A DNA stretch of 64,000 bases from Bifidobacterium biavatii DSM 23969 (GTDB taxonomy: Bacteria; Actinomycetota; Actinomycetes; Actinomycetales; Bifidobacteriaceae): contig NZ_JGYN01000020.1 of assembly GCF_000741165.1 (NCBI RefSeq), positions 31,986-95,985 of the forward strand. The letters are read 5' to 3'. This document shows positions 1 through 6,973 of the stretch, piece after piece. The notes under the pieces were generated by a model, which did no database searches, had not been told where the DNA came from, and saw only the letters and a list, made by a program, of their open reading frames with translations. Made by a program: the position numbers and the translations under genes. Position 1 is the stretch's first letter; the number at the start of each line of letters is the position of its first letter.

Positions 1-885
1 GGCGCATATCGGGGGCTTCGCGAGGAACCGACGTTGTGGCCGGAGATCCGCGAGATCATCGAGACCGACATCGCCACCGCGCCGCGCTCGCTGCAACGCG
101 AGGTCGGCCCCAGCGAGCTCGGCACCGACTGCCTGCGCTGTCTCGGCGCGAAGCTCGCCGGGTGGAAGCAGGACAAGGCTGCGGCATGGCTGCCGTTCAT
201 CGGCACCTGCGTGCACCAGCGTTTCGAGAAGACGTTTGACGGTCTCAACAAGCAGGGCTTCGACCCCGACGTGAGGCATCGCCGTTTCGAGACCGAGAAG
301 CGAGTGACGGTCGGCAGCATCCACGGGCTCGCCGGAGGGTATGACGTGCACGGATCCATCGACCTGTACGACCGTGAGAACAAGTGCACCGCTGACTGGA
401 AGATCGTGGGCTCCACCACGTTGAAGACGGTCAAAGCGCACGGCCCCTCCCAAACCTACCTGTGCCAGGCCAGTCTCTACGGCATCGGTCTGGAGCACGA
501 GGGCGAGCAGGTGGAGCGCATGTGCATCTACTTCCTGCCCCGCAATGGTCTGAGTCTCAAGGACACGCTGCCGGTGCAGATGCGTTTCGACCCGAAGCCC
601 GGCCTATGGGCGTTGACCCGCGCGCAGCTCATGGTCACGTTCATGGACGTCATCGAGCAATCCGACGGCATCCAAGCACGTGACGCATGGATCCGCTCGC
701 TGCCCAAGTCCACGGGCCATTGCTTCGACTGCGGCACATGGACGGTCGACCGGTCGAACGCCATCCCCGAACTCGCCAAGCCACCGGCGGAAGCGCCGGA
801 ACGGTGGGCGAAGCTCACGCCGCTCATCGAGGCCCGCTACCCGCAACGCGACGTCATCGAGAACACCGAACAAGAGAACAGTTAG
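1..885 (+). CDS. phage-type PD-(D/E)XK nuclease (RecB/Cas4-like), 5' end cut by window
   Basis: The frame is already open at base 1, so the true start may lie outside the window; the first start candidate inside it is a TTG at 34. Counting from that TTG, a Cys pair (C33, C36) lies near the N-terminus, ADWKI gives the D121-x-K123 part of the active site, a Q145-x3-Y helix follows, and a second Cys pair (C230, C233) lies near the C-terminus. This layout matches Cas4/AddB-like nucleases, in which four Cys can hold an iron-sulfur cluster. Family members process double-stranded DNA ends in phage recombination; that role is inferred here. The next gene starts 9 bases downstream, consistent with one early operon. 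Confidence 0.72.
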   Translation, partial: GAYRGLREEPTLWPEIREIIETDIATAPRSLQREVGPSELGTDCLRCLGAKLAGWKQDKAAAWLPFIGTCVHQRFEKTFDGLNKQGFDPDVRHRRFETEKRVTVGSIHGLAGGYDVHGSIDLYDRENKCTADWKIVGSTTLKTVKAHGPSQTYLCQASLYGIGLEHEGEQVERMCIYFLPRNGLSLKDTLPVQMRFDPKPGLWALTRAQLMVTFMDVIEQSDGIQARDAWIRSLPKSTGHCFDCGTWTVDRSNAIPELAKPPAEAPERWAKLTPLIEARYPQRDVIENTEQENS

Positions 886-894
886 GAGAACCAC

Positions 895-1590
895 ATGTTC
901 GCAGCACAACCCACGGCCGCATCCGGCTTCGCCCAGTCCACGGATCCGCTGCCGTCGCTCGCACAGGTCATGTCCGGCGGCACGCCGTCGGCGATCGGCA
1001 AGGACGATCCCATCGGCACTTCAGCTTCGGGCATCGTCAGGAGCATCGAGGCCCAGCAGCAGCACGACATCGACACCGGGGCGCCGAAGTTCTTCGACAA
1101 CGGGCATCCCATGATGCAGATCGTCGTGCATATCGCCACCGAGCAGCGCGACCCCACGATTCCCGGTGATGACGGCGTGCGCGCGGTGTACGTCAAGGGC
1201 AAGAACATCGGCACGCTGCGCAACGCCAGCCGCAAGGCCATGCGGGATATGCCGCACATCGGCGACCGGTTCACCGTCACGTACAGCGCGAACGGCGAGG
1301 CCAAGAAGCGTGGCTGGAACCCGCCCAAGCTCTACAGCTACGAGCTCCAGCCCAACGCCGCCCAGCTCGCCGACGTCATGCAGGAACCCGCGCCGGCACC
1401 GCAGCCGGCCGCGTTCCAGCAGCCCGCTCCCGCCCAACCGCAGCAGCCGGTGTTCGCGCCGGCTCAGCCGCAGGTGAACGAGCAGCAGATCCGCCAGCTC
1501 GCCGCCACCGGACGCAGCGCCTCGGAGATCGCCGGATTCCTCGGACTGACCGTCGGCCAGGTCGAATCCGCGCTCGAACCCGAGTTCTGA
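895..1590 (+). CDS. element protein of unknown function, possible DNA-binding protein
   Basis: A 231-residue protein that I do not recognise by name. It starts at ATG 895 behind an AGGAGA ribosome site. The middle (about residues 45-160) looks like a compact, partly beta-rich domain. A Pro/Gln/Ala-rich linker follows, and the last 25 residues (about 206-229) read as a short helix-turn-helix of the kind that begins GRSASEIAGFLGL. Its place between a recombination nuclease and a helicase-primase suggests a single-strand or replication-associated DNA-binding protein, but that is inference from context only. No signal peptide or membrane segment is visible. Confidence 0.6.
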   Translation: MFAAQPTAASGFAQSTDPLPSLAQVMSGGTPSAIGKDDPIGTSASGIVRSIEAQQQHDIDTGAPKFFDNGHPMMQIVVHIATEQRDPTIPGDDGVRAVYVKGKNIGTLRNASRKAMRDMPHIGDRFTVTYSANGEAKKRGWNPPKLYSYELQPNAAQLADVMQEPAPAPQPAAFQQPAPAQPQQPVFAPAQPQVNEQQIRQLAATGRSASEIAGFLGLTVGQVESALEPEF

Positions 1591-1623
1591 TTCCCGGTCC
1601 TGCCCGTACCGTAGCCAAGCGGT

Positions 1624-1648
1624 CGCCGCGTATGCGACAGACGCGGCG
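1624..1648. repeat. small inverted repeat between element genes
   Basis: CGCCGCGT (1624-1631) and ACGCGGCG (1641-1648) are perfect complements around a 9-base loop. There is no T-run, so this is a weak candidate for a terminator or a protein site in the 106-base gap before the helicase-primase gene. Confidence 0.35.
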
Positions 1649-1696
1649 GGCACTGCCAACCCGTTTCCATTACCGCCCAATGAAGGGAGGCAAGCA

Positions 1697-4030
1697 GTGA
1701 ACGTCCCCTACACGCACCAGTGTTCCGTCATCCCGAACGGCCCCAGCCACGTGGCACGCGTGCTCATGGGCATGAGAGTGACCGAGGACGATTGGAAGCA
1801 CACGTTCTTCGACCGTCTCGGCCAGAGCGTCACCGTGCCGCGCAACGAGATGAACAACAACCGCGAGTACTTCGACGACGGGTATGCGAAGGCCCTGTGG
1901 GACTTCCGCAACGGCTCCATGCTGCTCGGCGAGGACGGGCGCACCATCTACGTGCGCGACGTGGACGAGAGCGGCGCGAACCGGCTCTTGGATTCGTGGC
2001 ACGCGATCGGCAGCATCGAGGACGAGTACCACGTCAAGGGCGCGGGCAAGGTGTATCTGCCGTGGAACGTGCAGATGCGCGTCGAGTGCTCCAAGCTCAA
2101 GGGACGCGTGAGGCATGGGGTGAAGTTCGCGAACATGGCGTTCTACCGCATCGACGGGCATGTGCGCCGCGTGCTGCCCGGCGACCCGATGTTCACGGAC
2201 CCGTTCGAGATCAGCCTCGGCGAGGACTACGACGAAGCGCTCGTGGCCGAGGCCGGCCGGTACCTTCGGTTCGTGACCGCCGACGAGCACAGCGCGCAGA
2301 ACCTCGGCCGCATGTTCGCCACACCACTTCTGGAGGCATACAAGCACCTCTTCTACGTGCTCTACGGCGGCGGAGGCAACGGCAAGGGCATCCTTCTGGG
2401 CGCGCTGAACAAGTCGTTCCCCGGATTGTCGGCGGCGGTGAACGCGAAGACCCTGCTGGGCGGCGCGAAGGGCGCCGGAGGGTTCGCGACCGATCAGGAG
2501 ATGCTCAAGCTCATCGGCGCCCTGTGGGCGTACGACGAGGACGCGGACATCATCACGTTGGAACAGGCCACCCTGTTGAAGAAGATCGGCACTGGCGACA
2601 CTATGGCCGCCCGGCGCATCCAGGAGAACACGGTCAGCTTCCGCAACAAGGCCACGTTCATCATCGCGTCGAACAACCCCGTCATCATGGCGAACACCGA
2701 GGCGCTGAAACGGCGCCGCGTGTTCGTCCGTATGAGGGACAACCGCGCCGAACACGAGTTCAAGGACCTCTTGGCGTTCCGCGCGAAGCACGGGGCGGTG
2801 CCGTTCCTCATGGCCTCATGCCGCCTGTGGGAGCAGTCCGACAAGCCGTGGGACGATGTGGCGATCGGTTCGGGCGACGACCTGACCGAGCATGAGCAGT
2901 GGATCGTGGACCAGATCATCACGGTCGGCTACGCGGTCAGCGGCGACAACCCCTATTACGCGAGTTCGGCCACGCACCGCAACAGCGTGACCAAGCTCGG
3001 TTTGGAGTCCACGTGCAAGCGCATCGACGGCAAGGTCGCCCGCGTGCTGGTGGTGGCGGACGAGAAGGTATTCGCGGTCTACCGGGCCAAGAGCGAGCAT
3101 GACATCAGCCAGGCCGTAGAGGAAACCGTAGCGGCGCCGCCGCAGCCCATCGAGGGCGATATGACGGTCACGCCGGACGAGCTCGGCTATCCGGTCAACT
3201 ACGCCACCGTGTCGGACGGGAAGAAATCCTACGACTGGCAGAAGGTGAAGGATCTGCCCGCCGGCTCCACGCCGGTTCCCAACGGCGGCAGCGCGTACGC
3301 GGTCATCCCCGCCGACGGCATGGCGGTCATCGACCTCGACGTGGCGAAGGACAGGAACGGCAACGTTCTGCAGGATGCTCCCACCGGCTGGGACGTGTTC
3401 AGCCGCGAGATCGGCGCGTATGGGAGCGACGCGTTCCCGCGCACCTACTTGGTGTCCACGCCCACCGGCGAGCGCCACGGGTTGACGAGCGTGCACGCCT
3501 ACTACCTGATTCCCGGCGAGCTGAAGGGCCGGTTGAAGAACGGCGTGCACTTGACGGGCGCGCCGGTTGACATCCGTTGCGAGGGCAAGGGGTACGTCAT
3601 CGGCGCCGGCAGCGTGCTGGACGATGGCGGAACGTACAGGCTGCTGGATATGCCCGACGGCGAGCCGCCCGTGATGCCGGCCGGAATGGTCTCGTGGTTG
3701 AAGGCGCACGGCTACGTGGAAGGCGAAACTCCCACGACTGTGAAGCCCGATGGGGCGAGGCCGGTGATGATGCGCACGCGTTACCGTTCGACGCGCATGG
3801 CCGGCAAGAGCGTCAGGAACGAGCCCGACATGACCCCGGTGGCTCCCGGATCGCGCAATGACACGCTTCACCGGTGGGCGTACGGGCGGTTGGCGAATCA
3901 TCCCGACAACGCCTCGCGGATCCGCGACGACCTCTACCAACGCGGCCACGCCAGCGGATTGAAGGACAACGAGCTGGAGACCATCTGGCGCAGCGTCACC
4001 CGGCAGCTGAACGGAGGTGGTCATGCCTAG
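1697..4030 (+). CDS. SF3 helicase - AEP primase fusion (permuted order)
   Basis: A 777-residue replication protein starting at GTG 1697, seven bases after a GGGAGG ribosome site. The N-terminal half is a superfamily 3 / phage D5-type helicase: Walker A GGGGNGKG at 224-231 (K230), Walker B acidic residues D280-E281-D282, and the motif C Asn N326 in IIASNNP. The C-terminal half reads as an archaeo-eukaryotic primase (prim-pol): hydrophobic strand with D546-L-D548, a Thr-Pro-Thr-Gly/His segment, and VDIRCEG with D625. A PriCT-like helical tail (about 715-775) ends it. Such proteins initiate and unwind phage or plasmid replication forks. The usual order is primase first and helicase last, so this order is unusual. 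It overlaps the next gene by 8 bases. Confidence 0.85.
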   Translation: MNVPYTHQCSVIPNGPSHVARVLMGMRVTEDDWKHTFFDRLGQSVTVPRNEMNNNREYFDDGYAKALWDFRNGSMLLGEDGRTIYVRDVDESGANRLLDSWHAIGSIEDEYHVKGAGKVYLPWNVQMRVECSKLKGRVRHGVKFANMAFYRIDGHVRRVLPGDPMFTDPFEISLGEDYDEALVAEAGRYLRFVTADEHSAQNLGRMFATPLLEAYKHLFYVLYGGGGNGKGILLGALNKSFPGLSAAVNAKTLLGGAKGAGGFATDQEMLKLIGALWAYDEDADIITLEQATLLKKIGTGDTMAARRIQENTVSFRNKATFIIASNNPVIMANTEALKRRRVFVRMRDNRAEHEFKDLLAFRAKHGAVPFLMASCRLWEQSDKPWDDVAIGSGDDLTEHEQWIVDQIITVGYAVSGDNPYYASSATHRNSVTKLGLESTCKRIDGKVARVLVVADEKVFAVYRAKSEHDISQAVEETVAAPPQPIEGDMTVTPDELGYPVNYATVSDGKKSYDWQKVKDLPAGSTPVPNGGSAYAVIPADGMAVIDLDVAKDRNGNVLQDAPTGWDVFSREIGAYGSDAFPRTYLVSTPTGERHGLTSVHAYYLIPGELKGRLKNGVHLTGAPVDIRCEGKGYVIGAGSVLDDGGTYRLLDMPDGEPPVMPAGMVSWLKAHGYVEGETPTTVKPDGARPVMMRTRYRSTRMAGKSVRNEPDMTPVAPGSRNDTLHRWAYGRLANHPDNASRIRDDLYQRGHASGLKDNELETIWRSVTRQLNGGGHA

Positions 4031-4442
4031 ACGCAAACCACCGTGGCTCAAACACCTGTGCGCCGGCCGGCTGAAGGCGAGGAAGTGCGAGGGGTGCCGC
4101 GAATGGGTGGCCGTGGACGAACAGGGTTCCGTATGGGAGAAATACGACCCCGGCATCCTCGACGCCCATGATCTTGCGACGGCCATCATCCTCAAGCGCG
4201 GGTTCACCCGCATCATCCGGCACGGCGCCGGCGGATTGTTCTCACTGCAGGATCCGTGCGGAGCCCGCGGCATCGACCCGGATGGCGAATACCTCGCCAT
4301 CCACCAGTGCCACCGGATTCCGATCAGCGTGAAGCCGTTCAAACCACCCAGACGGCGGGCGGCGGAACGCTGGAACCCGAATATCCGCTTGTCGGACGAA
4401 GAGGTCCGACTGTTCACCCGACTTTGGAGGCGACCATTATGA
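4023..4442 (+). CDS. small Cys-containing element protein
   Basis: A 139-residue protein of unknown function. I chose ATG 4023 over the GTG at 4017 because GGAGG at 4013-4017 is five bases before the ATG. It overlaps the end of the helicase-primase gene by 8 bases, which suggests translational coupling. The N-terminus is basic and carries C13, C22 and C25 (C-x2-C), a possible metal-binding knuckle. The C-terminal third is rich in Arg/Lys and Trp. Its stop overlaps the next ATG (ATGA at 4439-4442). Confidence 0.6.
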   Translation: MPRRKPPWLKHLCAGRLKARKCEGCREWVAVDEQGSVWEKYDPGILDAHDLATAIILKRGFTRIIRHGAGGLFSLQDPCGARGIDPDGEYLAIHQCHRIPISVKPFKPPRRRAAERWNPNIRLSDEEVRLFTRLWRRPL

Positions 4443-4849
4443 ACATCATCCACCCCAAACGCCACGCCAAGCCCCGGCCGCGCGTCATCCCCGTGCCGGA
4501 GACCACGCACCACCGGCTGCGCCGCGTCTACCCGGCCGCCATCCAGTTCCTCCGTCAGCCCGCCGTGACGAGCGGGTTCGGCACCGCGGCCGGCGAGACG
4601 CGCGAATGCACGTGCGGCTACAAGACCCGCAGCCCCCAGCAGTTCCTCAACCATCTCGAAGAGAAAGCCATCATCATGCCCGTAGCATCCTTCCAAGCGC
4701 CCCGCCCGTTGATGACCCATCGTCTCGTGGACACCGCCAAGCAAGGCAAGGTGTTCATCTGCTCGTGCGGCCACGACTTCACCAGCCTGAGCCTCATGCA
4801 GGAACACATCCGCTACGCCGACAAGATCGAGGTGAACGACCATGAGTGA
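4439..4849 (+). CDS. protein with two CxCG...H finger motifs
   Basis: A 136-residue protein of unknown function. ATG 4439 has GGAGG eight bases upstream and overlaps the preceding stop. It carries two copies of one motif with identical spacing: C57-x-C59-G ... H72 and C108-x-C110-G ... H123, each followed by a hydrophobic/acidic helix. The pattern suggests two small zinc-binding modules. The first 40 residues are basic and may contact nucleic acid. A third copy of the same motif lies in the next gene. It overlaps that gene by 8 bases. No named family was recognised. Confidence 0.6.
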   Translation: MNIIHPKRHAKPRPRVIPVPETTHHRLRRVYPAAIQFLRQPAVTSGFGTAAGETRECTCGYKTRSPQQFLNHLEEKAIIMPVASFQAPRPLMTHRLVDTAKQGKVFICSCGHDFTSLSLMQEHIRYADKIEVNDHE

Positions 4850-4973
4850 ACCGCATCTCATCGTCACCGAGTACGACGGCCGGTTCCACTGGTGGTGCTC
4901 ATGCGGTTGGGACACCGGCAGCCGCGTCCAGCTCCACCAACACCTCGGCAACGTGAAAGGGGTGCGGCCATGA
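4842..4973 (+). CDS. 43-residue single-finger protein
   Basis: A very short gene, ATG 4842 to TGA 4973, that overlaps its neighbours at both ends (8 bases upstream, ATGA downstream). The product holds C19-x-C21-G-W ... H32, H34, which repeats the Cys-Cys-His spacing of the two fingers in the preceding protein. The start sits behind GAGGTGAACGACC, an acceptable ribosome site inside the upstream gene. The tight overlaps and conserved motif argue that it is a real gene, although the size makes this uncertain. Confidence 0.55.
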   Translation: MSEPHLIVTEYDGRFHWWCSCGWDTGSRVQLHQHLGNVKGVRP

Positions 4974-5725
4974 CCCGATACTGCGCGAACCACGACGGCA
5001 ACCATGCGGGTCGGCTCAACATATGCGCCTCGTGCGCCCGGAAGTTCCGCGAGGCGTTGAAGTCGATAGCCGTGGATACGCCAGCCCTGCTGCTGATCAC
5101 CACACGCCAAGCCGGCACCGGAGGCAACGACCACACCGGCGTGCGCAGCAGGTCGGCGCACGCGCCGCTGCTGATACGCGAACAGGCGTGGGAACTCTAC
5201 TGCCAAGTGGAGGAACTGGTACGGCTCGCGGCACTCCAATGTGGCTACCCGCCGGCCGCGAGACGAACGGCCAGCGTGCCCGAACTCGTGCGAGGCATCC
5301 TCAAGGGCGACGAGCCACTGCTCGCGGCATCGGACGCACGCGAATGGTGGCGTGACGTCGTGGATATGGCCGGCAGGGTGAACCGCATGGTGGATCCGCC
5401 GGCCACTCGGGTGGCGTTCGGCGCGTGCCCGTTCTGCAAGCACGGCGTCGTCTGGGGAGCACCGCGCGCTCACATGGGCGAATGCCGTTCCTGCGGCGCG
5501 CAGGTGAACCGCACCTACGTGGCCGACCGGCTGCTCGACAAGCTCGCCGAATCCGAGAAGAAGGGCACCCCGAAACAGCTGAGCCGTGAATGCGCCAAGG
5601 CCGGCATCCGCTTGCCCGCCGCGACCATCCGCACATGGATCCACCAGAAACGCCTCACGCCCGACCAACACGGCCACGTCACGCTCAGCGGCATCGTGCC
5701 GTTGCTGCGTCGAAGAGCCGGCTGA
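4970..5725 (+). CDS. zinc-ribbon / helix-turn-helix element protein
   Basis: A 251-residue protein starting at ATG 4970, coupled to the previous stop (ATGA) and placed behind AAAGGGG. It has an N-terminal Cys/His cluster (C5, H8, C19, C22), a long helical middle (about 65-145), a classic zinc ribbon (C153-x2-C156 ... C172-x2-C175) and a C-terminal segment (about 197-245) that resembles a DNA-binding helix-turn-helix, with a Trp-Ile-His recognition-like helix. It is probably a DNA-binding or regulatory protein of the element. It is the last gene of the rightward element operon and is followed by a hairpin terminator. Confidence 0.6.
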   Translation: MTRYCANHDGNHAGRLNICASCARKFREALKSIAVDTPALLLITTRQAGTGGNDHTGVRSRSAHAPLLIREQAWELYCQVEELVRLAALQCGYPPAARRTASVPELVRGILKGDEPLLAASDAREWWRDVVDMAGRVNRMVDPPATRVAFGACPFCKHGVVWGAPRAHMGECRSCGAQVNRTYVADRLLDKLAESEKKGTPKQLSRECAKAGIRLPAATIRTWIHQKRLTPDQHGHVTLSGIVPLLRRRAG

Positions 5726-5738
5726 AACGACGAGACGG

Positions 5739-5778
5739 CCCCGTTCTCCACGATGGGAGAGCGGGGACGTGGCGTTTT
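5739..5778 (+). terminator. terminator of the element operon
   Basis: CCCCGTTCTCC (5739-5749) pairs with GGAGAGCGGGG (5756-5766, one G-T pair). GTTTTT follows at 5773-5778, 14 bases after the last element gene. Confidence 0.7.
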
Positions 5779-5789
5779 TCGCGTGTCGG

Positions 5790-6206
5790 TCAGTCGCCGA
5801 CCTCGGCGCTGATCTTGCCAGCGATGTACCGGTATTCCTGCGTAAGGCCGCCGAAGCCCCATGAGTCGGGTCGTACGTCCTGCACCACGACGTAGCTGGC
5901 CTCGGACACTTCGCCGAGGATGGCCTTCATGCCGTCGAACGTGCACTTGACGAACAGGGCCTTGTCGTTCTTCGTGTTGGTGCCCTCGGTGATCTTGATC
6001 TCCACGTAGAACGTGGCCTCATGCCATTGTTCGGCGGACTCGCCGCCGACGAACCAGTGGGCGGGGTTTGCGAAGTCCACGTCCACGGACACCACGTCGC
6101 GCTGCTTGCCGAGCGTGTCTACAGCCAGATCGGTGAGCAGCTGCGCGACCCGTGCGGCCGTTTGCGATGATTCGTCGCCCGCGATGCGGGCCCTGATGTA
6201 CGGCAT
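5790..6206 (-). CDS. 4-oxalocrotonate tautomerase superfamily protein
   Basis: A 138-residue protein beginning Met-Pro-Tyr-Ile, so removal of Met would expose the N-terminal Pro that acts as the catalytic base in this superfamily. Two beta-alpha-beta halves can be seen (about 2-60 and 66-130), as in the fused-dimer tautomerases; the second half contains a Trp-Gly-Phe-Gly-Gly turn. The substrate cannot be told. AAGGAGA precedes the ATG by a normal distance. It is convergent with the element operon and lies between it and the tRNA-Pro attachment region, so it may be carried by the element or be chromosomal. Confidence 0.68.
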   Translation of the reverse strand: MPYIRARIAGDESSQTAARVAQLLTDLAVDTLGKQRDVVSVDVDFANPAHWFVGGESAEQWHEATFYVEIKITEGTNTKNDKALFVKCTFDGMKAILGEVSEASYVVVQDVRPDSWGFGGLTQEYRYIAGKISAEVGD

Positions 6207-6348
6207 GACCGTCTCCTTCGGTAGGGGGATCTCGTTCCCTGTGGATTATACGGAGAAGGTCGCGACGGTACCCCTCGACAAAAACCGTGTGAAGAAATTG
6301 TGGGGTAGGGTTCGCGTCGGATAAACGCGGGCGGCGTTGCCGCGAGAC

Positions 6349-6374
6349 GACACGCCTGCCATATGAGGCGTGTC
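6349..6374. repeat. 9-bp inverted repeat
   Basis: GACACGCCT (6349-6357) and AGGCGTGTC (6366-6374) are perfect complements around 8 bases. It lies just before the TTGTGTCC repeats, upstream of the tautomerase gene. It could be a protein-binding site in the attachment region. Confidence 0.45.
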
Positions 6375-6393
6375 GGGGTAGGGGCGTGTTCCG

Positions 6394-6425
6394 TTGTGTC
6401 CCGAATTGTGTCCGTAGTTGTGTCC
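6394..6425 (+). repeat. three TTGTGTCC direct repeats, 12-bp period
   Basis: TTGTGTCC occurs at 6394-6401, 6406-6413 and 6418-6425, exactly 12 bp apart. Short, regularly spaced direct repeats beside a tRNA attachment core are typical of integrase arm-binding sites. Two more copies lie beyond the tRNA at 6618-6635. Confidence 0.6.
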
Positions 6426-6458
6426 AATCGGATAAAAACACGGCGTGTCGCAGGATAC

Positions 6459-6490
6459 AAAAAAGCCCGGAATCGTTGAAATTCCGGGCT
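6459..6490 (-). terminator. terminator of tRNA-Pro
   Basis: AGCCCGGAAT and ATTCCGGGCT form a perfect 10-bp stem (6464-6473 / 6481-6490). On the minus strand the stem is followed by TTTTTT (6459-6464). It starts 7 bases after the tRNA 3' end. Confidence 0.85.
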
Positions 6491-6496
6491 AAATCG

Positions 6497-6572
<76 letters not shown>

Positions 6573-6617
6573 GACCGACACAAAGAGAGCAATCTGGGTA
6601 CGAGGTTTCGTATTACA

Positions 6618-6635
6618 TTGTGTCCAGTTGTGTCC
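6618..6635 (+). repeat. two more TTGTGTCC repeats
   Basis: Copies at 6618-6625 and 6628-6635, in the same orientation as the three at 6394-6425. With those, they flank the tRNA-Pro core as P and P' arm sites would flank an attP core. Confidence 0.55.
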
Positions 6636-6721
6636 ATCTTCAATTATGCGTTGCGCGCCGTCGGCCCTTAGCCCAGTCAGCACAAGCCCTCAGGTCAGGT
6701 GCTACTCAGCTGGACTGAGTA

Positions 6722-6771
<50 letters not shown>

Positions 6772-6818
6772 CGGCGCGAAGCACCGAGTAGATAAACTAC
6801 CATACGTCGAAGAAAAGG

Positions 6819-6882
6819 CAAAATCGCCGTGTCGCACACGGCGTGTTCCTTTGGAACAACGCGTATGCGACACGGCGATCAC
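6819..6882 (-). terminator. terminator of cmk-der
   Basis: A 14-bp perfect stem ATCGCCGTGTCGCA / TGCGACACGGCGAT (6823-6836 / 6866-6879) with an inner GTTCC-ttt-GGAAC hairpin. On the minus strand TTTTGCCTTTTC follows. It lies about 95 bases after the cmk-der stop. Confidence 0.8.
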
Positions 6883-6973
6883 CGGTCAGCTGTTGCTAGA
6901 CGATGAGCGGGGATCATCGGCACAAAAAGCGTCGGCACGACCGCGCTCCACTCATCCCACGAGCTTCCACGGG

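Noticed and set aside
2816..5677. A very long open frame on the minus strand opposite the element genes
   Set aside because: High G+C DNA leaves long open frames by chance; the plus strand has good ribosome sites, motifs and coupled starts, and the minus frame shows no known domain.
6394..6425. A CRISPR-like array
   Set aside because: Units of 8 bp at 12-bp spacing are far too short for repeats and spacers.
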